Counted from the first letter of the stretch, positions 45,000-57,220 are shown. The stretch is 64,000 bases of DNA from Flavobacterium sp. HJJ (GCF_015351475.1 NZ_JADKPR010000007.1:62001-126000), one strand, 5' to 3'. Numbers and translations are program-made. Notes: generated from the letters alone by a model not told the origin.

Positions 45000-46190
45000 T
45001 TAAGATATACTTGGAATCTTAACTAATTCGTTCGTGTCTGCTTTATAATCTACTCCATCAAAACCAAACCCAAATAAGTTATAGAAATCATTTCTGTATC
45101 CTTCTAAATCTCCAATTTCGGCAAGATTATCAGTTGTTGCCTGCTCCCAAAGCGCAGCCACTTGTGACTGAACATCCTCACGCATTTCCCAATCATCGAT
45201 ACGGATTCTGCCTTTTTCATCAGTAATCATTGGCTCTCCAGTATATAGTCTTTGCTGATACAAACGCTGAATCTGCTCGATACACCCTTCGTGAATACCT
45301 TTTTCCTTCATTATTTTATACAATAAAGAAATATACAGTGGAATTACCGGAATTGCAGAACTAGCTTGAGTTACCAACGCTTTGTTTACTGAAACATACG
45401 CTTTTCCGTTAATGTCTGCTAAACTGTCTGAAATTGTAAATGCTGTTGCTTCTAAGTGATCTTTGGCACGGCCAATTGTTCCTTTTCTGTAAACAGCTTC
45501 AGTCAATGATGGCCCAATATATGAATAAGCTACAGTTACAGCTCCTTCAGCTAATAGATTTTCAGCTTTCAAAGCTTCAATCCACATAGCCCAGTCTTCA
45601 CCTCCCATAACAGCAACTGTATTAGCAATATCTTCTTCATTACATGGCTCAATAGAAACATCTGAAACTTTTCCAGTATGAAAATCTACTGTTTTGTTTG
45701 TAAAAGTACTTCCGATTGGTTTCAAAACCGAACGGTGCAAAACTCCTGTATTTGGATTTAAACGTACTGGCGAAGCAAGACTATATATAATTAAATCAAC
45801 CTGACCCAAATCAGCTTTAATAAGATCTAATGTCTGTCTTTTTACTTCATTCGAAAAAGCATCACCATTGATACTTTTTGCATACAAACCAGCTTTATGA
45901 GCTTCATTTTCAAAAGCAGCTGAATTGTACCAGCCTGGAGAAGCAGTCTTTCCTTCTGCAGGTTCTTTTTCAAAAAACACACCAATTGTAGCAGCATCAG
46001 AACCAAAAGCGCTGGTTATTCTAGAAGCCAGACCAAAACCAGTTGAAGCTCCTACAACCAATACTTTCTTAGCTCCAGCTATAGCTCCTTTTGATTTTAC
46101 ATATTCAATTTGATTTTTGACACTTTGTTCGCTCCCCTTCGGCTGGGCAGTTAAACAAATAAATCCTCTCATTCTTGGTTCTATAATCAT
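45000..46190 (-). CDS. fabV: Trans-2-enoyl-CoA/ACP reductase, FabV type
   Basis: 396 residues, the long FabV/TER family. N-terminal MIIEPRMRGFICLTAQPKG is diagnostic. NAD-binding VLVVGASTGFGLASRI (about 43-58). Catalytic Tyr-x8-Lys in AVYRKGTIGRAKDH. It reduces 2-enoyl-ACP or -CoA and is resistant to triclosan, giving functional overlap with FabI. Has its own promoter and terminator. Confidence 0.95.
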   Translation of the reverse strand: MIIEPRMRGFICLTAQPKGSEQSVKNQIEYVKSKGAIAGAKKVLVVGASTGFGLASRITSAFGSDAATIGVFFEKEPAEGKTASPGWYNSAAFENEAHKAGLYAKSINGDAFSNEVKRQTLDLIKADLGQVDLIIYSLASPVRLNPNTGVLHRSVLKPIGSTFTNKTVDFHTGKVSDVSIEPCNEEDIANTVAVMGGEDWAMWIEALKAENLLAEGAVTVAYSYIGPSLTEAVYRKGTIGRAKDHLEATAFTISDSLADINGKAYVSVNKALVTQASSAIPVIPLYISLLYKIMKEKGIHEGCIEQIQRLYQQRLYTGEPMITDEKGRIRIDDWEMREDVQSQVAALWEQATTDNLAEIGDLEGYRNDFYNLFGFGFDGVDYKADTNELVKIPSIS

Positions 46191-46263
46191 AATACTCTTA
46201 CGTTAATTTATATTGCAATACTTTAAATTGATTGAATGTTCTTATTTTTTTAAATTTAATTGG

Positions 46264-46293
46264 CAAATATAGCCCAATTATTTAGTTCAACAA
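46264..46293 (-). promoter_or_regulatory. Promoter of fabV inside the end of recN
   Basis: TATATTTG (46264-46271, minus strand) and TTG (46291-46293), 19-nt spacer. The -33 element falls inside the last codons of recN. It lies about 75 nt upstream of the fabV ATG. Confidence 0.65.
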
Positions 46294-47934
46294 GGCTTTT
46301 GCATGATTTAAGGCAGAATCCGAAATGACAGTTCCTGACAGCATTTGTGCAATTTCCACTACTCTTTCCTCGTCAGTCAGTAATTTCAATTCTGAAAGAG
46401 TATCTTCGCCAACAGTAGATTTAAATACTTTGAAATGTTCTGTTCCCTTAGCGGCTATCTGAGGCAGATGGGTGATCGCAAATATTTGCATCTGCGTACT
46501 CATTTCTTTCATAATCTCCCCCATTTTATTGGCAATTTCCCCAGAAACTCCCGTGTCAATTTCATCAAAAATCAAAGTCGGCAGTTTTGAATATTGCGCC
46601 AAAATTGCTTTAACCGCCAGCATAATCCTTGACATTTCACCTCCTGAAGCCACTTTTTTTAACAGCCCAAAATCAGTTCCTTTATTGGCCGAAATTAAAA
46701 ACTGCAGTTCATCTTTACCATTTTCAAAATAAGTCGGAGTACTAGTTATTTCCATATTAAAACGCACATTTGGCATACCCAGCGTTTCTAAAATAGCAAC
46801 CAGTTTTTGTGATAAAACAGGAATAGCATCTACCCTATTTTTATGTATAGTTTCACATATTTGATCCAGATTCTTTGTCGCATCGTCAGTTAAAACAGTT
46901 AATCTTGCAATTTCGTCATCAATGTTTCCTAGTTCCAATACTGAATTTTCCAGAGTATTCTGAACTGCAATTAACTCATCAACTGTAGTAACCTGATGCT
47001 TTTTCTGCAGATTATAAATCAGCTGCAGTTTTTGACTAACCAGGCTTAATTGCTCTGGATCATTGATTAATTTCTCAGAATGACTGTTTAACTCAACAGC
47101 TATATCTTCAAATTCAATTTTCAGACTAGAAATCCTTTCATACAGTAAGCTGTAATCTGCAGAAAAAGGAGCCATTTTATGAATTGTATTTTTTATTTCA
47201 TTCAAATTATGCAGAACTCCAATCTGTTCTTCATTAGCAATAGCTAAAGATTTATCAAGCGATTCTTTGATAATCTCAACATTATTCAGCTGTTCAAAAT
47301 TTTCTTCGAGAACTTCCTGCTCACCAGACTTTAATTTAGCTCCTGCGAGTTCCTCCAAAAGAAAAGCATTGTATTCCTGTTCTTTTGATGCTTCGGTTTT
47401 TCTTTTAATCAAAGCATTTAACTTGCTTTTATCAGCTTTATACTTTTTTAATTCTGATTGATATGAATTGATTATTTCCAAATTATTTGCAATTGCGTCA
47501 ATAATTTGAAATTGTACCGCTTCATCAGACAATTCCTGAGTTTGCTGCTGCGAATGAATATCTATTAAATACAAACCAAGTTCCTGCAGTTCCTGCAGAT
47601 TAACAGGGCTGTCATTTACAAAAGCTCTTGATTTTCCTGATGGCAGAATTTCTCTGCGGATAATAGTTTCATCTTCATAATCCAAATCATTTGCATCAAA
47701 AAAAGGACGCAGATTGTATTTGGATATTTCAAAATGCGCTTCAATCACACATTTTTCTTCTTTATTTTTGAGCGAAGTTAAATCGGCACGTTTTCCTAAA
47801 GCCAAACCTAAAGCGCCTAATATTATCGATTTACCAGCACCCGTTTCTCCAGTAATTATCGAAAAACCTTTCGAAAAATCGATTGTTAATTTCTCAATTA
47901 ACGCATAGTTTTTTATAGCTAGTGAAGTTATCAT
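46282..47934 (-). CDS. recN: DNA repair protein RecN
   Basis: 550 residues, SMC-like ATPase for double-strand break repair. Walker A GETGAGKSIILGALGLALG (about 31-49), long coiled coil (about 150-370), signature KKVASGGEMSRIMLAVKAIL (about 428-447) and Walker B TLIFDEIDTGVSGEIA. Last gene of the bamD-rpoZ-coaBC-DUF4835-recN run, 52 nt after DUF4835. Cytosolic, nucleoid-associated. Confidence 0.96.
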   Translation of the reverse strand: MITSLAIKNYALIEKLTIDFSKGFSIITGETGAGKSIILGALGLALGKRADLTSLKNKEEKCVIEAHFEISKYNLRPFFDANDLDYEDETIIRREILPSGKSRAFVNDSPVNLQELQELGLYLIDIHSQQQTQELSDEAVQFQIIDAIANNLEIINSYQSELKKYKADKSKLNALIKRKTEASKEQEYNAFLLEELAGAKLKSGEQEVLEENFEQLNNVEIIKESLDKSLAIANEEQIGVLHNLNEIKNTIHKMAPFSADYSLLYERISSLKIEFEDIAVELNSHSEKLINDPEQLSLVSQKLQLIYNLQKKHQVTTVDELIAVQNTLENSVLELGNIDDEIARLTVLTDDATKNLDQICETIHKNRVDAIPVLSQKLVAILETLGMPNVRFNMEITSTPTYFENGKDELQFLISANKGTDFGLLKKVASGGEMSRIMLAVKAILAQYSKLPTLIFDEIDTGVSGEIANKMGEIMKEMSTQMQIFAITHLPQIAAKGTEHFKVFKSTVGEDTLSELKLLTDEERVVEIAQMLSGTVISDSALNHAKALLN

Positions 47935-47986
47935 TAATTAAATTTATAAGTAAAGATGGTTATTTGAAAAAGAAATTACAAAATGA

Positions 47987-48871
47987 CTAATATTTTAATG
48001 ACTGCCATTTATTTGAATTTGATGGAGAGGTTCTGTTTAAACTATCTACCATATCTGTGATGGTAATACTCGGTCCTCCTGTAAAAACAGATACAATCTC
48101 ATCTGATTTTGAATCCATAAAAATACGCAGTAAATAAGAATTGGGTTTGGTTTCATTCAGCTTGGCCAAGTTGATTAGAGAACCTTTAATAGTTTCTTTA
48201 GCCTTTTTTAGATCTTGGCTCATTATATCTAATCCAGAATAATATTGTGAGCTAGACTGTCTGATATCAGCATAAGTAGGAGATAATAAATCATAAATCA
48301 AAAAATACCGGCTAGTTACACCATCCGACTGATTCCAGCCTTTATAGCCTCCTTGCTGTGCCAAATTAGCAATGTTAAGTGCTTCTTTAAAGTAACGGTC
48401 ACCAATGAAAGGAACAAAAGTATCAGCATCCATTCCTAATATTATATACGAATAAAACGACAAAACTGAAACCAAATTAGAACTGTAACTTGTAGGTATA
48501 AAATTCAAATTTTCAAATTCGGTATAATTAAAAGTAAAATCTTTATCATTTATATTCAACACCGGAGATGAATAAGTAGAATTATAAATATTTCTTGAAG
48601 ACTGTACCTGAATATTTGCAACAAACTGATCTGAACCGTAACTGGAAATCGTAATATACATTGAACAGTTTATCTTTTCTTTCTGCGGAAGTGCCTGCCC
48701 TGTCCAATCAGTTTTATTTACAAATTCATTTATGGCAGTTTGTAAAGTCTTAAAAACCTGCTGATTTGAATTACTTATTTTCTGGGTATTTAACGTTACT
48801 GTACAATTCAGCTGCTGGGCCTGAATAAAAAACCCACACCCTAAAAATAAAAATAAGACAAATCTAATCAT
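47987..48871 (-). CDS. DUF4835 family secreted protein
   Basis: 294 residues with signal peptide MIRFVLFLFLGCGFFIQAQ. Conserved NCTVTLNTQKISNSNQQVFKTL and YSYIILGMDADTFVPFIGDRYF mark the Bacteroidota DUF4835 family, usually next to coaBC and recN. Function unknown; periplasmic or outer-membrane associated. Its start overlaps coaBC by 8 nt, so the two are translationally coupled. Confidence 0.88.
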   Translation of the reverse strand: MIRFVLFLFLGCGFFIQAQQLNCTVTLNTQKISNSNQQVFKTLQTAINEFVNKTDWTGQALPQKEKINCSMYITISSYGSDQFVANIQVQSSRNIYNSTYSSPVLNINDKDFTFNYTEFENLNFIPTSYSSNLVSVLSFYSYIILGMDADTFVPFIGDRYFKEALNIANLAQQGGYKGWNQSDGVTSRYFLIYDLLSPTYADIRQSSSQYYSGLDIMSQDLKKAKETIKGSLINLAKLNETKPNSYLLRIFMDSKSDEIVSVFTGGPSITITDMVDSLNRTSPSNSNKWQSLKY

Positions 48872-50075
48872 AAAAATGCGCTATTACTTTATTCAAAATA
48901 TCATCAGCTACAGCTTCTTTAGATTTTAATTCTAAAGGTTCAATATGAAAATCTTTATCGATAAAAGTAACTTTATTAGTGGGTTTACCAAAACCAGCTC
49001 CTTCATCCTGCAGCGAATTTAAAACTATCAAATCTAAGTTTTTTTTCTGAATTTTTGCTTTAGCATTCTCAATTTCATTTTCTGTTTCTAAAGCAAAACC
49101 AATTAGAAATTGTTTTTTCTTGAATTCACCAAATGAAGCTAAAATATCTTTGGTTTTTTCAAGCTCTATTGTAAAATCATCAGCAGCCTTTTTTATTTTC
49201 TGATTAGCTATATTTTTGGGTTTGTAATCAGCAACTGCAGCTGCGGCAACAGCAACATCCATATCCTGATAGTACAAATGGCATGCATCATACATTTCCT
49301 GAGCAGAAACCACTCGAACAACTTGAACCAAAGGATTATTAATCCAGCAATGTGTAGGCCCCGAAATCAATATTACTGATGCGCCTAAATTTGCAGCGCT
49401 CTGAGCAATATCAAATCCCATCTTTCCTGAAGAATGGTTTCCAATAAAACGCACAGGATCGATCGCTTCGTATGTGGGTCCAGCAGTAATGAGTATTTTT
49501 TTTCCTTTTAAAGGCAGTTTACTTTCAAGATCAGCTTCTAAAAACGACACAATGTTTTCAGGTTCTGCCATTCGGCCTTCACCAGATAAACCACTGGCTA
49601 ATTCCCCATTCTCGGCAGGAATCATTGTATTTCCAAAAGCTTTTAATGCTGCAAAACTTTCAGCAGTAGAAGGATGAATATACATGTCCAAATCCATTGC
49701 TGGTGCAAAATAAACAGGACATTTAGCAGATAAGTAACAGGCAAGTAAGAGATTATCACATAACCCGTTTGCCATTTTTGATAACGTATTGGCAGTAGCT
49801 GGGGCAATAACCATAATATCAGCCCAAAGACCTAATTCTACGTGATTATTCCACTGTTCATTTTTTTCATCTGAATTATAAAATTCCGAAAAAACAGGGT
49901 TTTTAGATAAGGTAGATAAGGTAAGAGGAGTTATAAAATCCTTAGAAGCAGGTGTCATTATCACTTGGACATGTGCACCTGCTTTTATGAAGAGTCTAAC
50001 TAATGAAGCCGTTTTATAAGCAGCAATTCCACCAGTAATACCCAGCAAAATCTTTTTTCCGCTTAAAACTGACAT
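48864..50075 (-). CDS. coaBC: Bifunctional phosphopantothenoylcysteine decarboxylase/phosphopantothenate-cysteine ligase
   Basis: 403 residues. CoaC flavoprotein part (1-185): LLGITGGIAAYKTASLVR, active-site His78 in NNHVELG, and substrate clamp region. The classical motif PAMNxxM reads PAMDLDMY (Asp128), and the Cys of the clamp (CG..G.GRM) is Ser161 (LASGLSGEGRM). CoaB part (about 190-400): ILITAGPTYEAIDPVRFIGNHSSGKMG and NQKIKKAADDF (KxK). Makes 4'-phosphopantetheine for CoA. Asp and Ser appear usual in Bacteroidota as I recall. Confidence 0.95.
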   Translation of the reverse strand: MSVLSGKKILLGITGGIAAYKTASLVRLFIKAGAHVQVIMTPASKDFITPLTLSTLSKNPVFSEFYNSDEKNEQWNNHVELGLWADIMVIAPATANTLSKMANGLCDNLLLACYLSAKCPVYFAPAMDLDMYIHPSTAESFAALKAFGNTMIPAENGELASGLSGEGRMAEPENIVSFLEADLESKLPLKGKKILITAGPTYEAIDPVRFIGNHSSGKMGFDIAQSAANLGASVILISGPTHCWINNPLVQVVRVVSAQEMYDACHLYYQDMDVAVAAAAVADYKPKNIANQKIKKAADDFTIELEKTKDILASFGEFKKKQFLIGFALETENEIENAKAKIQKKNLDLIVLNSLQDEGAGFGKPTNKVTFIDKDFHIEPLELKSKEAVADDILNKVIAHFYD

Positions 50076-50084
50076 TAGTATATA

Positions 50085-50402
50085 TTATTTATTTGAATCT
50101 CTGTGATAAATTTTGCCATCTAACCATTCCTGAACAGCTAAAGCGTGTGGTTTTGGCAGTTTTTCGTAAAATTTAGAAACTTCAATTTGCTCTTTATTTT
50201 CAAAAACTTCTTCTAAACTATCATTGTAAGTAGCAAATTCCTCTAATTTCTCAGTCAATTCTTTTTTAATTTCAGAATTAATCTGATTTGCTCTTTTAGC
50301 CATAATTGTTATCGCCTCATACACATTTCCAGTAGGTTCTTCAATAACTGTTTTGTTGTAAGTTATTGTATTTACCGGAGCATTTGTCTTTTTTAAATCC
50401 AT
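50085..50402 (-). CDS. rpoZ: RNA polymerase omega subunit (Bacteroidota RpoZ)
   Basis: 105 residues. Omega-like core GNVYEAITIMAKRANQINSEIKKEL (about 25-49) with an additional acidic helix and C-terminal tail usual in this phylum. Helps RNA polymerase assembly. Sits between bamD (8 nt) and coaBC (9 nt), as in most Flavobacteriia. Confidence 0.88.
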   Translation of the reverse strand: MDLKKTNAPVNTITYNKTVIEEPTGNVYEAITIMAKRANQINSEIKKELTEKLEEFATYNDSLEEVFENKEQIEVSKFYEKLPKPHALAVQEWLDGKIYHRDSNK

Positions 50403-50410
50403 GACTTTAT

Positions 50411-51205
50411 TTATTTATTAAATTTTTGTAATTCAACATCAATCTCGGCTAACTTTTCGTCTGCTTTGCTTTTGTATTCAGTAGTTGGTTTGAATTTAAT
50501 CAGATTGTTATAACAGTTTTTTGCTGTAACCAATCTGTCCTGTTTTTTTATAATAACACTGTTTATTGCCAATAAATAAGCTGCATCTAATTTATAATAC
50601 AATGCCTTTTCTTTATAAGAAGTACCTGGATAATCTGCAATAAAATTATCAAAAGCAATTAACGCTGATTTGTAATTAGAAATTTTATAATATTCATATG
50701 CATTTTCATACACTTTACGCTCAATCTTTTCATTCAGCTTTTTTGATATTGCATTTGCTTCAGCTGCATATTGTGAATTAGGATAACGGTCAATAAATCC
50801 CTGAATCTTTTCAATTGCTTTAAAAGTATCTGTCTGATCTATAGTGTAAACCGGAGAAAGCATTGCATAACTTTTAGCTCCTAAAAAAGAACACTCTTCA
50901 GCTTTTTCACTCTTTGGATACCCTGAATTAAAACTGTCATACTGATATCCTGCTAAATAATACTGCTTTGTTTTATACAAAGACTGCGCATACATATAAA
51001 AAAGCTTTTCACCTTGCGGTTTTCCTCTGTAAGATGGTGCCAGCTGCTCAAAAAGACGTATTGCTTTTGAATATTTACCTGCATCATACATTTTTGTTCC
51101 TACATCAAACTTTAGAGCTACGTCTTCTTTTTTTAAGGCCTGTTGATACTCACCACAAGAACTAAAAAACAAAACAACAAGCAATACAGATATTATTTTT
51201 TTCAT
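50411..51205 (-). CDS. bamD: Outer membrane assembly lipoprotein BamD
   Basis: 264 residues from ATG 51205 (MKKIISVLLVVLFFSSC, lipobox SSC, Cys17); a GTG three codons upstream is not needed. TPR repeats as in YfiO/BamD (YDAGKYSKAIRLFEQLAPSYRG, SQYAAEANAISKKLNEKIERK, YENAYEYYKISNYKSALIAFD). Lipid-anchored at the inner face of the outer membrane, it feeds porins to BamA. First gene of the five-gene operon. Confidence 0.92.
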   Translation of the reverse strand: MKKIISVLLVVLFFSSCGEYQQALKKEDVALKFDVGTKMYDAGKYSKAIRLFEQLAPSYRGKPQGEKLFYMYAQSLYKTKQYYLAGYQYDSFNSGYPKSEKAEECSFLGAKSYAMLSPVYTIDQTDTFKAIEKIQGFIDRYPNSQYAAEANAISKKLNEKIERKVYENAYEYYKISNYKSALIAFDNFIADYPGTSYKEKALYYKLDAAYLLAINSVIIKKQDRLVTAKNCYNNLIKFKPTTEYKSKADEKLAEIDVELQKFNK

Positions 51206-51270
51206 TTCATTCACTGATTTTAATTTTATTGCTTAGTATATACGCAGTAAAAGCCACCAAAGTTAGGTAG

Positions 51271-51300
51271 CAAATTTAGTTATTAATTTAGCTATTACAA
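51271..51300 (-). promoter_or_regulatory. Promoter of the bamD operon
   Basis: TAAATTTG (51271-51278 on minus strand) with TTG (51298-51300) 19 nt upstream. A second -7-like site (TAACTTTG, 51258-51265) is nearby. Leader about 60 nt. Confidence 0.7.
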
Positions 51301-51333
51301 AATATTTCTTTAGTTAAAAAAACGGAGCAGATT

Positions 51334-52221
51334 TTAAGAATTTTTTACCATTTTTTTCACAAATAGCTCCAATCTGCCAGAAAGTGATTCATCTACAGGA
51401 ACTAATGGCAAACGCAGTACGTTCTCTGAAAGACCGAGAATTTTAAATACTTCTTTGATTCCAGCTGGATTCCCCTGCTCAAAAATCATATCTATACAGT
51501 CAGCTAATAAATACTGAAGTTTATAAGCGTCATCAACTTTTCTATTCAGTCCTAATCGGATCATTTCGGAAAATTCTTTCGGAAAGCCTTGTCCGATAAC
51601 AGAAATAACTCCTGATCCGCCCGCCAAAACAATTGGAAGCGCAATCATATCATCCCCTGAAATCACTAAGAAATCTTTAGGTTTATCTTTTATAAGCTGC
51701 ATCGCCTGAACGATATCTCCAGCTGCTTCTTTTATAGCAACAATATTTTCGAAATCATTTGCCAATCTAATAACAGTTGACGGAAGCATATTGCTGGAAG
51801 TCCTTCCCGGCACATTGTATAAAATCACAGGAATCGGAGAGGCTTCAGAAACGGCCTTGAAATGCTGATATATACCTTCCTGACTTGGCTTATTATAATA
51901 TGGTGAAACAGATAAAACAGCATCAAAAGCAGATAAATCTCTTGTACGCAGTTCCTCAACAACCTTTAATGTATTATTCCCTCCTACCCCTAGAACTAAC
52001 GGCAATCTGCCTGCATTCACTTCAATTACCGTAGCTATAACAAGTTCCTTTTCTTCTGCTGACAATGTAGCATTTTCGGCAGTAGTACCAAGCACAACAA
52101 GATATTCAATCCCACCGTATATTGAAAAGTTAACAATTGATTTTAAAGCTTCTACATCAATGGTAAAATCGTTTTTAAACGGTGTTACTAAGGCAACTCC
52201 TGTTCCTATTAATGATTGCAT
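51334..52221 (-). CDS. dapA: 4-hydroxy-tetrahydrodipicolinate synthase
   Basis: 295 residues, TIM barrel. Condenses pyruvate with aspartate semialdehyde at the start of the lysine/diaminopimelate branch. Tyr135 in ILYNVPGRT and Schiff-base Lys164 in VAIKEAAGD are intact, as is GTTAEN (45-50). Nine nt after the DUF6913 gene. Cytosolic tetramer. Confidence 0.97.
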   Translation of the reverse strand: MQSLIGTGVALVTPFKNDFTIDVEALKSIVNFSIYGGIEYLVVLGTTAENATLSAEEKELVIATVIEVNAGRLPLVLGVGGNNTLKVVEELRTRDLSAFDAVLSVSPYYNKPSQEGIYQHFKAVSEASPIPVILYNVPGRTSSNMLPSTVIRLANDFENIVAIKEAAGDIVQAMQLIKDKPKDFLVISGDDMIALPIVLAGGSGVISVIGQGFPKEFSEMIRLGLNRKVDDAYKLQYLLADCIDMIFEQGNPAGIKEVFKILGLSENVLRLPLVPVDESLSGRLELFVKKMVKNS

Positions 52222-52229
52222 AATTTAAA

Positions 52230-52748
52230 TTATATTTTGTTTAATATTTTTAAGTATCGAAATAACTCCTCAGTAAAACCTTTATAATTTTCCGGTGCTA
52301 TATTTACCAGCAAATGATTCAGCCTTTTATCTACAGTCGAAAAACCAGCCTTAAATTTTGCTTTAGAATTATTCGTTAAAAGCAGTAAAAATGGCTTTTC
52401 CTCATTATAATAACTAATTAATAAATCAAATTCATCTGAAATAAATTCATTAATTCCCTTATCTGTAAATTCGCATTTTAGATTTAGATCTTTCAAACTA
52501 AATGTTGAATAAAAATATACTTCTTTGTTTTTCAAACTATCGCGATAGACAACAATTTTGATATTATCCTCAACAATTCCGTTTTGAATAATTTCCTGCT
52601 TTAATGCATCAGTTTCTAAAAAATGGCTTTCATCTACAATTAAACCAACTCTCACTGCTGGCGAACTTAAAGATTCTTCTTTAACATTCAGCAGCTGCTT
52701 TTTTAAGGTTTTTTTCAATAAAAAGCTCTTTATATAATTTAAAATCAT
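52230..52748 (-). CDS. DUF6913 family hypothetical protein
   Basis: 172 residues. Basic N-terminus (YIKSFLLKKTLKKQL), then an alpha/beta domain with VRVGLIVDESHFLETDAL and DLLISYYNEEKPFLLLLTNNSKAKFKAGFS. This matches the Bacteroidota DUF6913 proteins found beside dapA. Function unknown; no signal peptide. Probably operonic with dapA. A -7-like TAAATTTG (52767-52774) lies upstream, with TTG 24 nt away. Confidence 0.8.
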   Translation of the reverse strand: MILNYIKSFLLKKTLKKQLLNVKEESLSSPAVRVGLIVDESHFLETDALKQEIIQNGIVEDNIKIVVYRDSLKNKEVYFYSTFSLKDLNLKCEFTDKGINEFISDEFDLLISYYNEEKPFLLLLTNNSKAKFKAGFSTVDKRLNHLLVNIAPENYKGFTEELFRYLKILNKI

Positions 52749-53023
52749 AGCACTTTTACAAGATTACAAATTTAATTATTTAAGTCAATTTAAGATGGCA
52801 AATTTAAAAAACTACAGTGGTTTTTTAAAACTTTTTGTTATATTCTTAACATTGTTTTTTATTATTTCAAGCACTCCGAAAAAATTAAGCAACGAAATCA
52901 TCTGCTTTTTACTTTACCATATGCAATAAAAATCAGCAATAAAAAGAATTTTGGCAAATAAGGAAATAAAGACGGAATCAATCAAGGACGAATTGATTAT
53001 TTCATTTCCATTAACAAAGAAAA
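52749..53023. other. Non-coding stretch between DUF6913 and YhhN-like genes
   Basis: AT-rich, no credible frame. Contains the DUF6913 promoter region and a weak AATCAAT/ATTGATT hairpin (52977-52998) that may end the ligA-side transcript. Confidence 0.5.
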
Positions 53024-55742
<2,719 letters not shown>

Positions 55743-55801
55743 CTATTCTAGTCGATTTAATAATCTACCAAAATAACCATTTTAAAGTTTAAAAATCAAA
55801 T

Positions 55802-56275
55802 TTATGATTCAATAATTGTATTAATTTGATTATATAATTGTCCGTCACTCAAAATAGATCCCTGCTGAATTAATTGAAAAATAGAAAGATTACGTTCTTC
55901 AGTAAATTCTTTTCTACCTACTTTCATTTCGATAGTTTCCGTGAACATATTATCACTCAACCACTGCAAACCTTCTTTGGTCAAGAAATCTACATCAGGA
56001 ACCAAAGATTTTAAAACAATTGATTTTACATAGGTATCAAAACAATGAAACAAGAAAATATGATTTTTAGAGAAAAACTCCAAATAAGTTGCCCTGGTCA
56101 AAACGCCTTCCCAAACCAAATCTGAAAAAACATCCAGTTCCTGCTCAGCAACTTCTGGTTTATCCGTTTTGATTTGATCCCATTCAGCCTTATCAATTGC
56201 CTGAGCCGCTAAAAAATTAGTAAACTCCTGCGTTAACTCTTCAAATTGTTCTTTTGTAAGTCTCGTGTATTTCAT
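55802..56275 (-). CDS. DUF6495 family hypothetical protein
   Basis: 157 residues from ATG 56275 (MKYTRLTKEQFEELTQEFTNFLA). An ATG at 56281 belongs to the adjacent palindromic repeat and is rejected. Acidic, mostly helical, no signal peptide. I recognise the Bacteroidota DUF6495 family but no function. The palindrome ends 1 nt before the start codon, so the leader of the message must pass through it. Confidence 0.8.
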   Translation of the reverse strand: MKYTRLTKEQFEELTQEFTNFLAAQAIDKAEWDQIKTDKPEVAEQELDVFSDLVWEGVLTRATYLEFFSKNHIFLFHCFDTYVKSIVLKSLVPDVDFLTKEGLQWLSDNMFTETIEMKVGRKEFTEERNLSIFQLIQQGSILSDGQLYNQINTIIES

Positions 56276-56276
56276 A

Positions 56277-56354
56277 GTCATTGCGAGAAACGAAGCAATC
56301 TCGTTCCTATTTATTAAGAATTAAAGATGAGATTGCTTCGTTCCTCGCAATGAC
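56277..56354. repeat. Dispersed inverted repeat (GTCATTGCGAG...GCAATCTC type)
   Basis: Arms 56277-56302 and 56329-56354 (26 nt) pair with one mismatch around a 26-nt loop. This sequence, GTCATTGCGAGGAACGAAGC, is known as a dispersed repeat in many bacteria. It is wedged between the DUF6495 start and the rplI terminator. Confidence 0.85.
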
Positions 56355-56365
56355 ATCAAACAAAA

Positions 56366-56389
56366 AAATCCCGACTTTCATCGGGATTT
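56366..56389 (-). terminator. Terminator of the ribosomal protein operon
   Basis: Stem AAATCCCGA / TCGGGATTT with a 6-nt loop and minus-strand T-run, 19 nt past rplI stop. Confidence 0.85.
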
Positions 56390-56408
56390 CAATATATACA
56401 TTTAAAAA

Positions 56409-56852
56409 TTATGCTTTTTCAGCAACAATTTCATATGCTAATTCAACGATTACATCTCTGTGTAATCTTACAGAAGCAGTATATTTACCAGTACGTTTAA
56501 CAATACCGGAAGTGATAAACTTTCTATCAATTTCTTGACCTGCGTTAGCTAAAGCTGCAGCGATATCAATGTTTGTGATAGATCCAAATAATTTTTCACC
56601 ACCTGCTTTTGCAGAAATTTTAATTTCGATAGCTTTCAAAGCTTCAGCTAATGCTTTTGCATCAGCAACGATTTTAGCTTCTTTGTGAGCTCTTTGTTTA
56701 AGGTTTTCAGCCAATACTTTCTTTGCAGAAGAAGTAGCTAAATGAGCAAATCCTTGTGGGATTAAAAAGTTACGACCGTATCCGTTTTTTACAGTTACTA
56801 CATCATCTTTAAATCCTAAATTCTGAACGTCTTTTCTTAAAATAAGTTCCAT
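56409..56852 (-). CDS. rplI: 50S ribosomal protein L9
   Basis: 147 residues. N-terminal MELILRKDVQNLGFKDDVVTVKNGYGRNFLIPQGFA, long connecting helix, then C-terminal RNA-binding domain KLFGSITNIDIAAAL. Binds 23S rRNA domain V. Last gene of rpsF-rpsR-rplI. Confidence 0.97.
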   Translation of the reverse strand: MELILRKDVQNLGFKDDVVTVKNGYGRNFLIPQGFAHLATSSAKKVLAENLKQRAHKEAKIVADAKALAEALKAIEIKISAKAGGEKLFGSITNIDIAAALANAGQEIDRKFITSGIVKRTGKYTASVRLHRDVIVELAYEIVAEKA

Positions 56853-56918
56853 GTTGTTGTCCTTTGTTTGAGAAGTTAGGTTCCATTATAATGAAAACCA
56901 ACAACTATTAATTTTTAA

Positions 56919-57215
56919 TTATTTTAATAAATCGGCCACGTATGGCATTAAAGCTAAGTGACGAGCTCTTTTTACAGCTACAGACACTTTTCTTTGGTAT
57001 TTTAATGAAGTTCCTGTTAAACGGCGAGGAAGAATTTTTCCTTGCTCATTAACGAATTTCAATAAGAAATCAGCATCTTTATAATCGATATATTTGATAC
57101 CTGATTTTTTGAAACGGCAATACTTTTTAGTTTTGTTCGTTTCTATGTTCAAAGGCGTAAGATATCTGATATCCCCGTCTTTTTTTCCTGAAGCAGATTG
57201 TTGTAATGTTGCCAT
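56919..57215 (-). CDS. rpsR: 30S ribosomal protein S18
   Basis: 98 residues, longer than the E. coli protein by an N-terminal extension. Core [47 protein letters not shown] is diagnostic. Pairs with S6 on the small subunit platform. 5 nt after rpsF. Confidence 0.97.
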   Translation of the reverse strand: MATLQQSASGKKDGDIRYLTPLNIETNKTKKYCRFKKSGIKYIDYKDADFLLKFVNEQGKILPRRLTGTSLKYQRKVSVAVKRARHLALMPYVADLLK

Positions 57216-57220
57216 GATAA

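Noticed and set aside
56277..56354. CRISPR array at the inverted repeat
   Set aside because: Only one pair of arms in inverted, not direct, orientation; no regular spacers and no cas genes.
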